Source: Coffea arabica
Lineage: Eukaryota; Streptophyta; Magnoliopsida; Gentianales; Rubiaceae
NCBI RefSeq assembly: GCF_036785885.1
Contig: NC_092330.1
Coordinates: forward strand, 20,246,525-20,310,524
Direction: 5' to 3'
DNA length: 64,000 nt
The notes beneath the pieces were generated by a model. The model made no database searches, had not been told where the DNA came from, and saw only the letters and a list, made by a program, of their open reading frames with translations. The position numbers and the translations under genes are program-made. This document shows, piece after piece, positions 23,070-36,027 of this stretch; the first letter of the stretch is position 1; each line of letters starts with the position of its first letter.

Positions 23070-23480
23070 TCCCTTTTTTGTTTCGAAATCCAAATTTCCC
23101 CTTCGTTCTTTATGCTGTAGTAATTTAGCTCCGTCGGAACGATTGCTTTATATTTTGCTTCTTATCGAAGCATGAAGGCGGATCTGAAGGCGCGAGACAA
23201 GTCAGGAACGGTACGGCTGGATCGAAGCCCGGATCGTCGGTCAAAGTTGTCGGCGCAAATGTATAAGCGCAAGCGTGAAGGATCAATTTCAGGATAATTG
23301 AGAGTTGTGCGACGAGGGAAAAAAAAGGTGCAAAGCAACAAGAAAAAAATATAAAAGTAAATAAATAAAAGGATGAGAGGAAATTCATGAATTGACGCTT
23401 AGAATGAATTCGGGTCCAGAAAAGCCAAACTGCTTCACAGGACGTGGCAGTTTAAAAGAATAAAGCGAAAGGAACATGGC

Positions 23481-24112
23481 GGGTGCGATCATACCAGCAC
23501 TAATGCACCGGATCCCATCAGAACTTCGAAGTTAAGCGTGCTTGGGCGACAGTAGTACTAGGATGGGTGACCCTAGGCCGGTCAACGGGTCGGGTCTACA
23601 CCCGGATCCGGATCGGATCCCTGAAATTTTTGCTGGTATGGGTAGGGATTTAATTCCGTTATCCGGATCCGGATCCGTTTTTTCAAACAAAAAAACGGGT
23701 CGGATACGGAATATAGTATTCCGACCCGTACTAGACCCGGATCCGGATATAAATGATTTAATAATTTATAAAAAATATATATTATCAATATAATTTGATT
23801 AGGATGATGTATTCGAGTAAAATCAATTTGATTTATTTTCTTATTTGGTTTTTTCTTTGCATTAGCTAGAAATTAGTTTACAAATATATCTTTTTCTCTT
23901 TTTTGTTAGAAATTATAAATTTTGGCAAATTTGTTCGGGTAGACCCGACCCGGATCCGAGACTCGCCGGATCCGGATCCGGAACACCGAATAAAAGACCC
24001 GTCGGGTAAACGGGTCGGATCCGGGTCCGGGTCCGGAATAAAGAATTCCGGCCCGGACCCGGCCCGTTGACACCCCTAGGTGATCCCCTGGGAAATCCTC
24101 GTGTTGCACCCC
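23481..24112 (+). pseudogene. 5S rRNA gene split by MITE
   Basis: The right target duplicate reads GGTGATCC (T at 24084). Confidence 0.94.
23574..24078 (+). mobile_element. hAT-type MITE, type IIb
   Basis: IIb with private GTATTCGAG and CGCCGGATCC. Confidence 0.92.
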
Positions 24113-24523
24113 TCCCTTTTTTGTTTCGAAATCCAAATTTTCCCTTCGTTCTTTATGCTGTAGTAATTTAGCTCCGTCGGAACGATTGCTTTATATTTTG
24201 CTTCTCATCGAAGCATGAAGGCGGATCTGAAGGCGCGAGACAAGTCAGGAACGGTACGGCTGAATCGAAGCCCGGATCGTCGGTCAATGTTGTCGGCGCA
24301 AATGCATAAGCGCAAGCGTGAAGGATCAATTTCAGGATAATTGAGAGTTGTGCGACGAGGGAAAAAAAAGGTGCAAAGCAACAAGAAAAAAATATAAAAG
24401 TAAATAAATAAAAGGATGAGAGGAAATTCATGAATTGACGCTTAGAATGAATTCGGGTCCAGAAAAGCCAAACTGCTTCACAGGACGTGGCAGTTTAAAA
24501 GAATAAAGCGAAAGGAACATGGC

Positions 24524-25155
24524 GGGTGTGATCATACCAGCACTAATGCACCGGATCCCATCAGAACTTCGAAGTTAAGCGTGCTTGGGCGACAGTAGTA
24601 CTAGGATGGGTGATCCTAGGCCGGTCAACGGGTCGGGTCTACACCCGGATCCGGATCGGATCCCTGAAATTTTTGCGGGTATGGGTAGGGATTTAATTCC
24701 GTTATCCGGATCCGGATCCGTTTTTTCAAACAAAAAAACGGGTCGGATACGGAATATAGTATTCCGACCCGTATTAGACCCGGATCCGGATATAAATGAT
24801 TTAATAATTTATAAAAAATATATATTATCAATATAATTTGATTAGGATGATGTATTTGAGTAAAATCAATTTGATTTATTTTCTTATTTGGTTTTTTCTT
24901 TGCATTAGCTAGAAATTTGTTTACAAATATATCTTTTTCTCTTTTTTGTTAGAAATTATAAATTTTGGCAAATTTGTTCGGGTAGACCCGACCCGGATCC
25001 GAGACTCGCCGGGTCCGGATCCGGAACACCGAATAAAAGACCCGTCGGGTAAACGGGTCGGCTCCGGGTTCGGGTCCGGAATAATGAATTCCGGCCCGGA
25101 CCCGGCCCGTTGACACCCCTAGGTGACCCCCTGGGAAATCCTCGTGTTGCACCCC
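24524..25155 (+). pseudogene. 5S rRNA gene split by MITE, C6T
   Basis: C6T; the left target duplicate reads GGTGATCC (T at 24614), the right one is GGTGACCC. Confidence 0.94.
24617..25121 (+). mobile_element. hAT-type MITE, type IIc
   Basis: GGGTTCGGGTCC near the right end, shared with 28280, 31943 and 35076. Confidence 0.92.
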
Positions 25156-25568
25156 TCCCTTTTTTGTTTCGAAATCCAAATTTTCCCTTCGTTCTTTATG
25201 CTGTAGTAATTTAGCTCCGTCGGAACGATTGCTTTATATTTTGCTTCTCATCGAAGCATGAAGGCGGATCTGAAGGCGCGAGACAAGTCAGGAACGGTAC
25301 GGCTGGATCGAAGCCCGGTTCGTCGGTCAAAGTTGTCGGCGCAAATGTATAAGCGCAAGCGTGAAGGATCAATTTCAGCATAATTGAGAGTTGCGCGACG
25401 AGGGAAAAAAAAATGGTGCAAATCAACAAGAAAAAAATGTAAAAGTAAATAAATAAAAGGATGAGGGGAAATTCTTGAATTGACGCTTAAAATGAATTCG
25501 GGTCCAGAAAAGCCACACTGCTTCACAGGACGGGGCAGTTTAAAAGAATAAAGCGAAAGGAACATGGC

Positions 25569-26200
25569 GGGTGCGATCATACCAGCACTAATGCACCGGA
25601 TCCCATCAGAACTTCGAAGTTAAGCGTGCTTGGGCGACAGTAGTACTAGGATGGGTGACCCTAGGCCGGTCAACGGGTCGGGTCTACACCCGGATCCGGA
25701 TCGGATCCCTGAAATTTTTGCGGGTATGGGTAGGGATTTAATTCCGTTATCCGGATCCGGATCCGTTTTTTCAAACAAAAAAACGGGTCGGATACGGAAT
25801 ATAGTATTCCGACCCGTATTAGACCCGGATCCGGATATAAATGATTTAATAATTTATAAAAAATATATATTATCAATATAATTTGATTAGGATGATGTAT
25901 TTGAGTAAAATCAATTTGATTTATTTTCTTATTTGGTTTTTTCTTTGCATTAGTTAGAAATTAGTTTACAAATATATTTTTTTCTCTTTTTTGTTAGAAA
26001 TTATAAATTTTGGCAAATTTGTTCGGGTACACCCGACCCGGATCCGAGACTCGCCGGGTCCGGATCCGGAACACAGAATAAAAGACCCGTCGGGTAAACG
26101 GGTCGGATCCGGGTCCGGGTCCGGAATAATGAATTCCGGCCCGGACCCGGCCCGTTGACACCCCTAGGTGACCCCCTGGGAAATCCTCGTGTTGCACCCC
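25569..26200 (+). pseudogene. 5S rRNA gene split by MITE
   Basis: T46 haplotype; class A spacer upstream carrying the GCATAATT marker. Confidence 0.94.
25662..26166 (+). mobile_element. hAT-type MITE, II/I hybrid
   Basis: Left half type II (TCTACACC, GATCCCTG), right half type I (TTAGTTAG, ACAGAAT, GGATCCGGG); the switch is in the AT-rich core. Confidence 0.9.
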
Positions 26201-26613
26201 TCCCTTTTTTGTTTCGAAATCCAAATTTCCCCTTCGTTCTTTATGCTGTAGTAATTTAGCTCCGTCGGAACGATTGCTTTATATTTTGCTTCTCATCGAA
26301 GCATGAAGGCGGATCTGAAGGCGCGAGACAAGTCAGGAACGGTACGGCTGGATCGAAGCCCGGATCGTCGGTCAAAGTTGTCGGCGCAAATGTATAAGTG
26401 CAAGCGTGAAGGATCAATTTCAGGATAATTGAGAGTTGCGCGACGAGGGAAAAAAAAATGGTGCAAATCAACAAGAAAAAAATGTAAAAGTAAATAAATA
26501 AAAGGATGAGGGGAAATTCTTGAATTGACGCTTAAAATGAATTCGGGTCCAGAAAAGCCACACTGCTTCACAGGACGGGGCAGTTTAAAAGAATAAAGCG
26601 AAAGGAACATGGT

Positions 26614-26732
26614 GGGTGCGATCATACCAGCACTAATGCACCGGATCCCATCAGAACTCCGAAGTTAAGCGTGCTTGGGCGAGAGTAGTACTAGGATGGG
26701 TGACCCCCTGGGAAGTCCTCGTGTTGCACCCC
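26614..26732 (+). rRNA. 5S rRNA gene, intact; T at -1
   Basis: Consensus gene; closes the tetramer 23481-27143. Confidence 0.96.
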
Positions 26733-27143
26733 TCCCTTTTTTGTTTCGAAATCCAAATTTCCCCTTCGTTCTTTATGCTGTAGTAATTTAGCTCCGTCGG
26801 AACGATTGCTTTATATTTTGCTTCTTATCGAAGCATGAAGGCGGATCTGAAGGCGCGAGACAAGTCAGGAACGGTACGGCTGGATCGAAGCCCGGATCGT
26901 CGGTCAAAGTTGTCGGCGCAAATGTATAAGCGCAAGCGTGAAGGATCAATTTCAGGATAATTGAGAGTTGTGCGACGAGGGAAAAAAAAGGTGCAAAGCA
27001 ACAAGAAAAAAATATAAAAGTAAATAAATAAAAGGATGAGAGGAAATTCATGAATTGACGCTTAGAATGAATTCGGGTCCAGAAAAGCCAAACTGCTTCA
27101 CAGGACGTGGCAGTTTAAAAGAATAAAGCGAAAGGAACATGGC

Positions 27144-27775
27144 GGGTGCGATCATACCAGCACTAATGCACCGGATCCCATCAGAACTTCGAAGTTAAGC
27201 GTGCTTGGGCGACAGTAGTACTAGGATGGGTGACCCTAGGCCGGTCAACGGGTCGGGTCTACACCCGGATCCGGATCGGATCCCTGAAATTTTTGCTGGT
27301 ATGAGTAGGGATTTAATTCCGTTATCCGGATCCGGATCCGTTTTTTCAAACAAAAAAACGGGTCGGATACGGAATATAGTATTCCGACCCGTACTAGACC
27401 CGGATCCGGATATAAATGATTTAATAATTTATAAAAAATATATATTATCAATATAATTTGATTAGGATGATGTATTTGAGTAAAATCAATTTGATTTATT
27501 TTCTTATTTGGTTTTTTCTTTGCATTAGCTAGAAATTAGTTTACAAATATATCTTTTTCTCTTTTTTGTTAGAAATTATAAATTTTGGCAAATTTGTTCG
27601 GGTAGACCCGACCCGGATCCGAGACTCGCCGGGTCCGGATCCGGAACACCGAATAAAAGACCCGTCGGGTAAACGGGTCGGATCCGGGTCCGGGTCCGGA
27701 ATAAAGAATTCCGGCCCGGATCCGGCCCGTTGACACCCCTAGGTGACCCCCTGGGAAATCCTCGTGTTGCACCCC
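27144..27775 (+). pseudogene. 5S rRNA gene split by MITE
   Basis: T46 haplotype; starts the tetramer 27144-30806. Confidence 0.94.
27237..27741 (+). mobile_element. hAT-type MITE, type IIb
   Basis: GGTATGAGTAGGG marker, shared with 30900 and 37696. Confidence 0.92.
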
Positions 27776-28186
27776 TCCCTTTTTTGTTTCGAAATCCAAA
27801 TTTTCCCTTCGTTCTTTATGCTGTAGTAATTTAGCTCCGTCGGAACGATTGCTTTATATTTTGCTTCTCATCGAAGCATGAAGGCGGATCTGAAGGCGCG
27901 AGACAAGTCAGGAACGGTACGGCTGAATCGAAGCCCGGATCGTCGGTCAATGTTGTCGGCGCAAATGCATAAGCGCAAGCGTGAAGGATCAATTTCAGGA
28001 TAATTGAGAGTTGTGCGACGAGGGAAAAAAAAGGTGCAAAGCAACAAGAAAAAAATATAAAAGTAAATAAATAAAAGGATGAGAGGAAATTCATGAATTG
28101 ACGCTTAGAATGAATTCGGGTCCAGAAAAGCCAAACTGCTTCACAGGACGTGGCGGTTTAAAAGAATAAAGCGAAAGGAACATGGC

Positions 28187-28818
28187 GGGTGCGATCATAC
28201 CAGCACTAATGCACCGGATCCCATCAGAACTTCGAAGTTAAGCGTGCTTGGGCGACAGTAGTACTAGGATGGGTGACCCTAGGCCGGTCAACGGGTCGGG
28301 TCTACACCCGGATCCGGATCGGATCCCTGAAATTTTTGCGGGTATGGGTAGGGATTTAATTCCGTTATCCGGATCCGGATCCGTTTTTTCAAACAAAAAA
28401 ACGGGTCGGATACGGAATATAGTATTCCGACCCGTATTAGACCCGGATCCGGATATAAATGATTTAATAATTTATAAAAAATATATATTATCAATATAAT
28501 TTGATTAGGATGATGTATTTGAGTAAAATCAATTTGATTTATTTTCTTATTTGGTTTTTTCTTTGCATTAGCTAGAAATTTGTTTACAAATATATCTTTT
28601 TCTCTTTTTTGTTAGAAATTATAAATTTTGGCAAATTTGTTCGGGTAGACCCGACCCGGATCCGAGACTCGCCGGGTCCGGATCCGGAACACCGAATAAA
28701 AGACCCGTCGGGTAAACGGGTCGGCTCCGGGTTCGGGTCCGGAATAATGAATTCCGGCCCGGACCCGGCCCGTTGACACCCCTAGGTGACCCCCTGGGAA
28801 ATCCTCGTGTTGCACCCC
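28187..28818 (+). pseudogene. 5S rRNA gene split by MITE
   Basis: GTGGCGGTTTAAAAG upstream (A to G just before the -30 box), shared with 31850, 34983 and 38646. Confidence 0.94.
28280..28784 (+). mobile_element. hAT-type MITE, type IIc
   Basis: GGGTTCGGGTCC marker. Confidence 0.92.
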
Positions 28819-29231
28819 TCCCTTTTTTGTTTCGAAATCCAAATTTTCCCTTCGTTCTTTATGCTGTAGTAATTTAGCTCCGTCGGAACGATTGCTTTAT
28901 ATTTTGCTTCTCATCGAAGCATGAAGGCGGATCTGAAGGCGCGAGACAAGTCAGGAACGGTACGGCTGGATCGAAGCCCGGTTCGTCGGTCAAAGTTGTC
29001 GGCGCAAATGTATAAGCGCAAGCGTGAAGGATCAATTTCAGCATAATTGAGAGTTGCGCGACGAGGGAAAAAAAAATGGTGCAAATCAACAAGAAAAAAA
29101 TGTAAAAGTAAATAAATAAAAGGATGAGGGGAAATTCTTGAATTGACGCTTAAAATGAATTCGGGTCCAGAAAAGCCACACTGCTTCACAGGACGGGGCA
29201 GTTTAAAAGAATAAAGCGAAAGGAACATGGC

Positions 29232-29863
29232 GGGTGCGATCATACCAGCACTAATGCACCGGATCCCATCAGAACTTCGAAGTTAAGCGTGCTTGGGCGA
29301 CAGTAGTACTAGGATGGGTGACCCTAGGCCGGTCAACGGGTCGGGTCTACACCCGGATCCGGATCGGATCCCTGAAATTTTTGCGGGTATGGGTAGGGAT
29401 TTAATTCCGTTATCCGGATCCGGATCCGTTTTTTCAAACAAAAAAACGGGTCGGATACGGAATATAGTATTCCGACCCGTATTAGACCCGGATCCGGATA
29501 TAAATGATTTAATAATTTATAAAAAATATATATTATCAATATAATTTGATTAGGATGATGTATTTGAGTAAAATCAATTTGATTTATTTTCTTATTTGGT
29601 TTTTTCTTTGCATTAGCTAGAAATTTGTTTACAAATATATCTTTTTCTCTTTTTTGTTAGAAATTATAAATTTTGGCAAATTTGTTCGGGTAGACCCGAC
29701 CCGGATCCGAGACTCGCCGGGTCCTGATCCGGAACATCGAATAAAAGACCCGTCGGGTAAACGGGTCGGCTCCGGGTCCGGGTCCGGAATAATGAATTCC
29801 GGCCCGGACCCGGCCCGTTGACACCCCTAGGTGACCCCCTGGGAAATCCTCGTGTTGCACCCC
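29232..29863 (+). pseudogene. 5S rRNA gene split by MITE
   Basis: T46 haplotype, class A spacer upstream with GCATAATT. Confidence 0.94.
29325..29829 (+). mobile_element. hAT-type MITE, type IIc
   Basis: GTCCTGATCC and ACATCGAAT, shared with 32988, 36121 and 39784. Confidence 0.92.
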
Positions 29864-30276
29864 TCCCTTTTTTGTTTCGAAATCCAAATTTTCCCTTCGT
29901 TCTTTATGCTGTAGTAATTTAGCTCCGTCGGAACGATTGCTTTATATTTTGCTTCTCATCGAAGCATGAAGGCGGATCTGAAGGCGCGAGACAAGTCAGG
30001 AACGGTACGGCTGGATCGAAGCCCGGATCGTCGGTCAAAGTTGTCGGCGCAAATGTATAAGTGCAAGCGTGAAGGATCAATTTCAGGATAATTGAGAGTT
30101 GCGCGACGAGGGAAAAAAAAATGGTGCAAATCAACAAGAAAAAAATGTAAAAGTAAATAAATAAAAGGATGAGGGGAAATTCTTGAATTGACGCTTAAAA
30201 TGAATTCGGGTCCAGAAAAGCCACACTGCTTCACAGGACGGGGCAGTTTAAAAGAATAAAGCGAAAGGAACATGGT

Positions 30277-30395
30277 GGGTGCGATCATACCAGCACTAAT
30301 GCACCGGATCCCATCAGAAATCCGAAGTTAAGCGTGCTTGGGCGAGAGTAGTACTAGGATGGGTGACCCCCTGGGAAGTCCTCGTGTTGCACCCC
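30277..30395 (+). rRNA. 5S rRNA gene, unsplit, variant
   Basis: C44A (CAGAAATCCG) and T at -1. The same change recurs at 37073, marking a duplicated tetramer. Confidence 0.95.
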
Positions 30396-30806
30396 TCCCT
30401 TTTTTGTTTCGAAATCCAAATTTCCCCTTCGTTCTTTATGCTGTAGTAATTTAGCTCCGTCGGAACGATTGCTTTATATTTTGCTTCTTATCGAAGCATG
30501 AAGGCGGATCTGAAGGCGCGAGACAAGTCAGGAACGGTACGGCTGGATCGAAGCCCGGATCGTCGGTCAAAGTTGTCGGCGCAAATGTATAAGCGCAAGC
30601 GTGAAGGATCAATTTCAGGATAATTGAGAGTTGTGCGACGAGGGAAAAAAAAGGTGCAAAGCAACAAGAAAAAAATATAAAAGTAAATAAATAAAAGGAT
30701 GAGAGGAAATTCATGAATTGACGCTTAGAATGAATTCGGGTCCAGAAAAGCCAAACTGCTTCACAGGACGTGGCAGTTTAAAAGAATAAAGCGAAAGGAA
30801 CATGGC

Positions 30807-31438
30807 GGGTGCGATCATACCAGCACTAATGCACCGGATCCCATCAGAACTTCGAAGTTAAGCGTGCTTGGGCGACAGTAGTACTAGGATGGGTGACCCT
30901 AGGCCGGTCAACGGGTCGGGTCTACACCCGGATCCGGATCGGATCCCTGAAATTTTTGCTGGTATGAGTAGGGATTTAATTCCGTTATCCGGATCCGGAT
31001 CCGTTTTTTCAAACAAAAAAACGGGTCGGATACGGAATATAGTATTCCGACCCGTACTAGACCCGGATCCGGATATAAATGATTTAATAATTTATAAAAA
31101 ATATATATTATCAATATAATTTGATTAGGATGATGTATTTGAGTAAAATCAATTTGATTTATTTTCTTATTTGGTTTTTTCTTTGCATTAGCTAGAAATT
31201 AGTTTACAAATATATCTTTTTCTCTTTTTTGTTAGAAATTATAAATTTTGGCAAATTTGTTCGGGTAGACCCGACCCGGATCCGAGACTCGCCGGGTCCG
31301 GATCCGGAACACCGAATAAAAGACCCGTCGGGTAAACGGGTCGGATCCGGGTCCGGGTCCGGAATAAAGAATTCCGGCCCGGATCCGGCCCGTTGACACC
31401 CCTAGGTGACCCCCTGGGAAATCCTCGTGTTGCACCCC
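30807..31438 (+). pseudogene. 5S rRNA gene split by MITE
   Basis: T46 haplotype. Confidence 0.94.
30900..31404 (+). mobile_element. hAT-type MITE, type IIb
   Basis: GGTATGAGTAGGG marker. Confidence 0.92.
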
Positions 31439-31849
31439 TCCCTTTTTTGTTTCGAAATCCAAATTTTCCCTTCGTTCTTTATGCTGTAGTAATTTAGCTC
31501 CGTCGGAACGATTGCTTTATATTTTGCTTCTCATCGAAGCATGAAGGCGGATCTGAAGGCGCGAGACAAGTCAGGAACGGTACGGCTGAATCGAAGCCCG
31601 GATCGTCGGTCAATGTTGTCGGCGCAAATGCATAAGCGCAAGCGTGAAGGATCAATTTCAGGATAATTGAGAGTTGTGCGACGAGGGAAAAAAAAGGTGC
31701 AAAGCAACAAGAAAAAAATATAAAAGTAAATAAATAAAAGGATGAGAGGAAATTCATGAATTGACGCTTAGAATGAATTCGGGTCCAGAAAAGCCAAACT
31801 GCTTCACAGGACGTGGCGGTTTAAAAGAATAAAGCGAAAGGAACATGGC

Positions 31850-32481
31850 GGGTGCGATCATACCAGCACTAATGCACCGGATCCCATCAGAACTTCGAAG
31901 TTAAGCGTGCTTGGGCGACAGTAGTACTAGGATGGGTGACCCTAGGCCGGTCAACGGGTCGGGTCTACACCCGGATCCGGATCGGATCCCTGAAATTTTT
32001 GCGGGTATGGGTAGGGATTTAATTCCGTTATCCGGATCCGGATCCGTTTTTTCAAACAAAAAAACGGGTCGGATACGGAATATAGTATTCCGACCCGTAT
32101 TAGACCCGGATCCGGATATAAATGATTTAATAATTTATAAAAAATATATATTATCAATATAATTTGATTAGGATGATGTATTTGAGTAAAATCAATTTGA
32201 TTTATTTTCTTATTTGGTTTTTTCTTTGCATTAGCTAGAAATTTGTTTACAAATATATCTTTTTCTCTTTTTTGTTAGAAATTATAAATTTTGGCAAATT
32301 TGTTCGGGTAGACCCGACCCGGATCCGAGACTCGCCGGGTCCGGATCCGGAACACCGAATAAAAGACCCGTCGGGTAAACGGGTCGGCTCCGGGTTCGGG
32401 TCCTGAATAATGAATTCCGGCCCGGACCCGGCCCGTTGACACCCCTAGGTGACCCCCTGGGAAATCCTCGTGTTGCACCCC
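31850..32481 (+). pseudogene. 5S rRNA gene split by MITE
   Basis: GTGGCGGTTTAAAAG upstream. Confidence 0.94.
31943..32447 (+). mobile_element. hAT-type MITE, type IIc
   Basis: Private GGTCCTGAATAATG in addition to the GGGTTCGGG marker. Confidence 0.92.
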
Positions 32482-32894
32482 TCCCTTTTTTGTTTCGAAA
32501 TCCAAATTTTCCCTTCGTTCTTTATGCTGTAGTAATTTAGCTCCGTCGGAACGATTGCTTTATATTTTGCTTCTCATCGAAGCATGAAGGCGGATCTGAA
32601 GGCGCGAGACAAGTCAGGAACGGTACGGCTGGATCGAAGCCCGGTTCGTCGGTCAAAGTTGTCGGCGCAAATGTATAAGCGCAAGCGTGAAGGATCAATT
32701 TCAGCATAATTGAGAGTTGCGCGACGAGGGAAAAAAAAATGGTGCAAATCAACAAGAAAAAAATGTAAAAGTAAATAAATAAAAGGATGAGGGGAAATTC
32801 TTGAATTGACGCTTAAAATGAATTCGGGTCCAGAAAAGCCACACTGCTTCACAGGACGGGGCAGTTTAAAAGAATAAAGCGAAAGGAACATGGC

Positions 32895-33526
32895 GGGTGC
32901 GATCATACCAGCACTAATGCACCGGATCCCATCAGAACTTCGAAGTTAAGCGTGCTTGGGCGACAGTAGTACTAGGATGGGTGACCCTAGGCCGGTCAAC
33001 GGGTCGGGTCTACACCCGGATCCGGATCGGATCCCTGAAATTTTTGCGGGTATGGGTAGGGATTTAATTCCGTTATCCGGATCCGGATCCGTTTTTTCAA
33101 ACAAAAAAACGGGTCGGATACGGAATATAGTATTCCGACCCGTATTAGACCCGGATCCGGATATAAATGATTTAATAATTTATAAAAAATATATATTATC
33201 AATATAATTTGATTAGGATGATGTATTTGAGTAAAATCAATTTGATTTATTTTCTTATTTGGTTTTTTCTTTGCATTAGCTAGAAATTTGTTTACAAATA
33301 TATCTTTTTCTCTTTTTTGTTAGAAATTATAAATTTTGGCAAATTTGTTCGGGTAGACCCGACCCGGATCCGAGACTCGCCGGGTCCTGATCCGGAACAT
33401 CGAATAAAAGACCCGTCGGGTAAACGGGTCGGCTCCGGGTCCGGGTCCGGAATAATGAATTCCGGCCCGGACCCGGCCCGTTGACACCCCTAGGTGACCC
33501 CCTGGGAAATCCTCGTGTTGCACCCC
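32895..33526 (+). pseudogene. 5S rRNA gene split by MITE
   Basis: Third split gene of a tetramer that lacks its intact member. Confidence 0.94.
32988..33492 (+). mobile_element. hAT-type MITE, type IIc
   Basis: GTCCTGATCC marker. Confidence 0.92.
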
Positions 33527-33939
33527 TCCCTTTTTTGTTTCGAAATCCAAATTTTCCCTTCGTTCTTTATGCTGTAGTAATTTAGCTCCGTCGGAACGAT
33601 TGCTTTATATTTTGCTTCTCATCGAAGCATGAAGGCGGATCTGAAGGCGCGAGACAAGTCAGGAACGGTACGGCTGGATCGAAGCCCGGTTCGTCGGTCA
33701 AAGTTGTCGGCGCAAATGTATAAGCGCAAGCGTGAAGGATCAATTTCAGGATAATTGAGAGTTGCGCGACGAGGGAAAAAAAAATGGTGCAAATCAACAA
33801 GAAAAAAATGTAAAAGTAAATAAATAAAAGGATGAGGGGAAATTCTTGAATTGACGCTTAAAATGAATTCGGGTCCAGAAAAGCCACACTGCTTCACAGG
33901 ACGGGGCAGTTTAAAAGAATAAAGCGAAAGGAACATGGC

Positions 33940-34571
33940 GGGTGCGATCATACCAGCACTAATGCACCGGATCCCATCAGAACTTCGAAGTTAAGCGTGC
34001 TTGGGCGACAGTAGTACTAGGATGGGTGACCCTAGGCCGGTCAACGGGTCGGGTCTACACCCGGATCCGGATCGGATCCCTGAAATTTTTGCGGGTATGG
34101 GTAGGGATTTAATTCCGTTATCCGGATCCGGATCCGTTTTTTCAAACAAAAAAACGGGTCGGATACGGAATATAGTATTCCGACCCGTACTAGACCCGGA
34201 TCCGGATATAAATGATTTAATAATTTATAAAAAATATATATTATCAATATAATTTGATTAGGATGATGTATTTGAGTAAAATCAATTTGATTTATTTTCT
34301 TATTTGGTTTTTTCTTTGCATTAGCTAGAAATTAGTTTACAAATATATCTTTTTCTCTTTTTTGTTAGAAATTATAAATTTTGGCAAATTTGTTCGGGTA
34401 GACCCGACCCGGATCCGAGACTCGCCGGGTCCGGATCCGGAACACCGAATAAAAGACCCGTCGGGTAAACGGGTCGGATCCGGGTCCGGGTCCGGAATAA
34501 AGAATTCCGGCCCGGATCCGGCCCGTTGACACCCCTAGGTGACCCCCTGGGAAATCCTCGTGTTGCACCCC
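33940..34571 (+). pseudogene. 5S rRNA gene split by MITE (exchange product)
   Basis: It stands where the tetramer order predicts an intact gene; see its hybrid element. Confidence 0.93.
34033..34537 (+). mobile_element. hAT-type MITE, II/IIb hybrid
   Basis: Left part GCGGGTATGGGTAGGG; right part IIb (TACTAGAC, GGATCCGGG, AATAAAGAATTCC). This is the likely site of the unequal exchange that removed a 530-bp intact unit. Confidence 0.9.
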
Positions 34572-34982
34572 TCCCTTTTTTGTTTCGAAATCCAAATTTT
34601 CCCTTCGTTCTTTATGCTGTAGTAATTTAGCTCCGTCGGAACGATTGCTTTATATTTTGCTTCTCATCGAAGCATGAAGGCGGATCTGAAGGCGCGAGAC
34701 AAGTCAGGAACGGTACGGCTGAATCGAAGCCCGGATCGTCGGTCAATGTTGTCGGCGCAAATGCATAAGCGCAAGCGTGAAGGATCAATTTCAGGATAAT
34801 TGAGAGTTGTGCGACGAGGGAAAAAAAAGGTGCAAAGCAACAAGAAAAAAATATAAAAGTAAATAAATAAAAGGATGAGAGGAAATTCATGAATTGACGC
34901 TTAGAATGAATTCGGGTCCAGAAAAGCCAAACTGCTTCACAGGACGTGGCGGTTTAAAAGAATAAAGCGAAAGGAACATGGC

Positions 34983-35614
34983 GGGTGCGATCATACCAGC
35001 ACTAATGCACCGGATCCCATCAGAACTTCGAAGTTAAGCGTGCTTGGGCGACAGTAGTACTAGGATGGGTGACCCTAGGCCGGTCAACGGGTCGGGTCTA
35101 CACCCGGATCCGGATCGGATCCCTGAAATTTTTGCGGGTATGGGTAGGGATTTAATTCCGTTATCCGGATCCGGATCCGTTTTTTCAAACAAAAAAACGG
35201 GTCGGATACGGAATATAGTATTCCGACCCGTATTAGACCCGGATCCGGATATAAATGATTTAATAATTTATAAAAAATATATATTATCAATATAATTTGA
35301 TTAGGATGATGTATTTGAGTAAAATCAATTTGATTTATTTTCTTATTTGGTTTTTTCTTTGCATTAGCTAGAAATTTGTTTACAAATATATCTTTTTCTC
35401 TTTTTTGTTAGAAATTATAAATTTTGGCAAATTTGTTCGGGTAGACCCGACCCGGATCCGAGACTCGCCGGGTCCGGATCCGGAACACCGAATAAAAGAC
35501 CCGTCGGGTAAACGGGTCGGCTCCGGGTTCGGGTCCGGAATAATGAATTCCGGCCCGGACCCGGCCCGTTGACACCCCTAGGTGACCCCCTGGGAAATCC
35601 TCGTGTTGCACCCC
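34983..35614 (+). pseudogene. 5S rRNA gene split by MITE
   Basis: GTGGCGGTTTAAAAG upstream. Confidence 0.94.
35076..35580 (+). mobile_element. hAT-type MITE, type IIc
   Basis: GGGTTCGGGTCC marker. Confidence 0.92.
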
Positions 35615-36027
35615 TCCCTTTTTTGTTTCGAAATCCAAATTTTCCCTTCGTTCTTTATGCTGTAGTAATTTAGCTCCGTCGGAACGATTGCTTTATATTT
35701 TGCTTCTCATCGAAGCATGAAGGCGGATCTGAAGGCGCGAGACAAGTCAGGAACGGTACGGCTGGATCGAAGCCCGGTTCGTCGGTCAAAGTTGTCGGCG
35801 CAAATGTATAAGCGCAAGCGTGAAGGATCAATTTCAGCATAATTGAGAGTTGCGCGACGAGGGAAAAAAAAATGGTGCAAATCAACAAGAAAAAAATGTA
35901 AAAGTAAATAAATAAAAGGATGAGGGGAAATTCTTGAATTGACGCTTAAAATGAATTCGGGTCCAGAAAAGCCACACTGCTTCACAGGACGGGGCAGTTT
36001 AAAAGAATAAAGCGAAAGGAACATGGC

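Larger units (their letters stand above)
17707..23480 (+). repeat. Higher-order super-repeat, copy 3 (passes into the tetramer zone)
   Basis: It begins like copy 2 with the same marker changes, 6 bp longer because of an expanded element at 18330. From 19818 on, its split-split-split-intact block is the one that repeats at 3663 bp. Confidence 0.8.
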
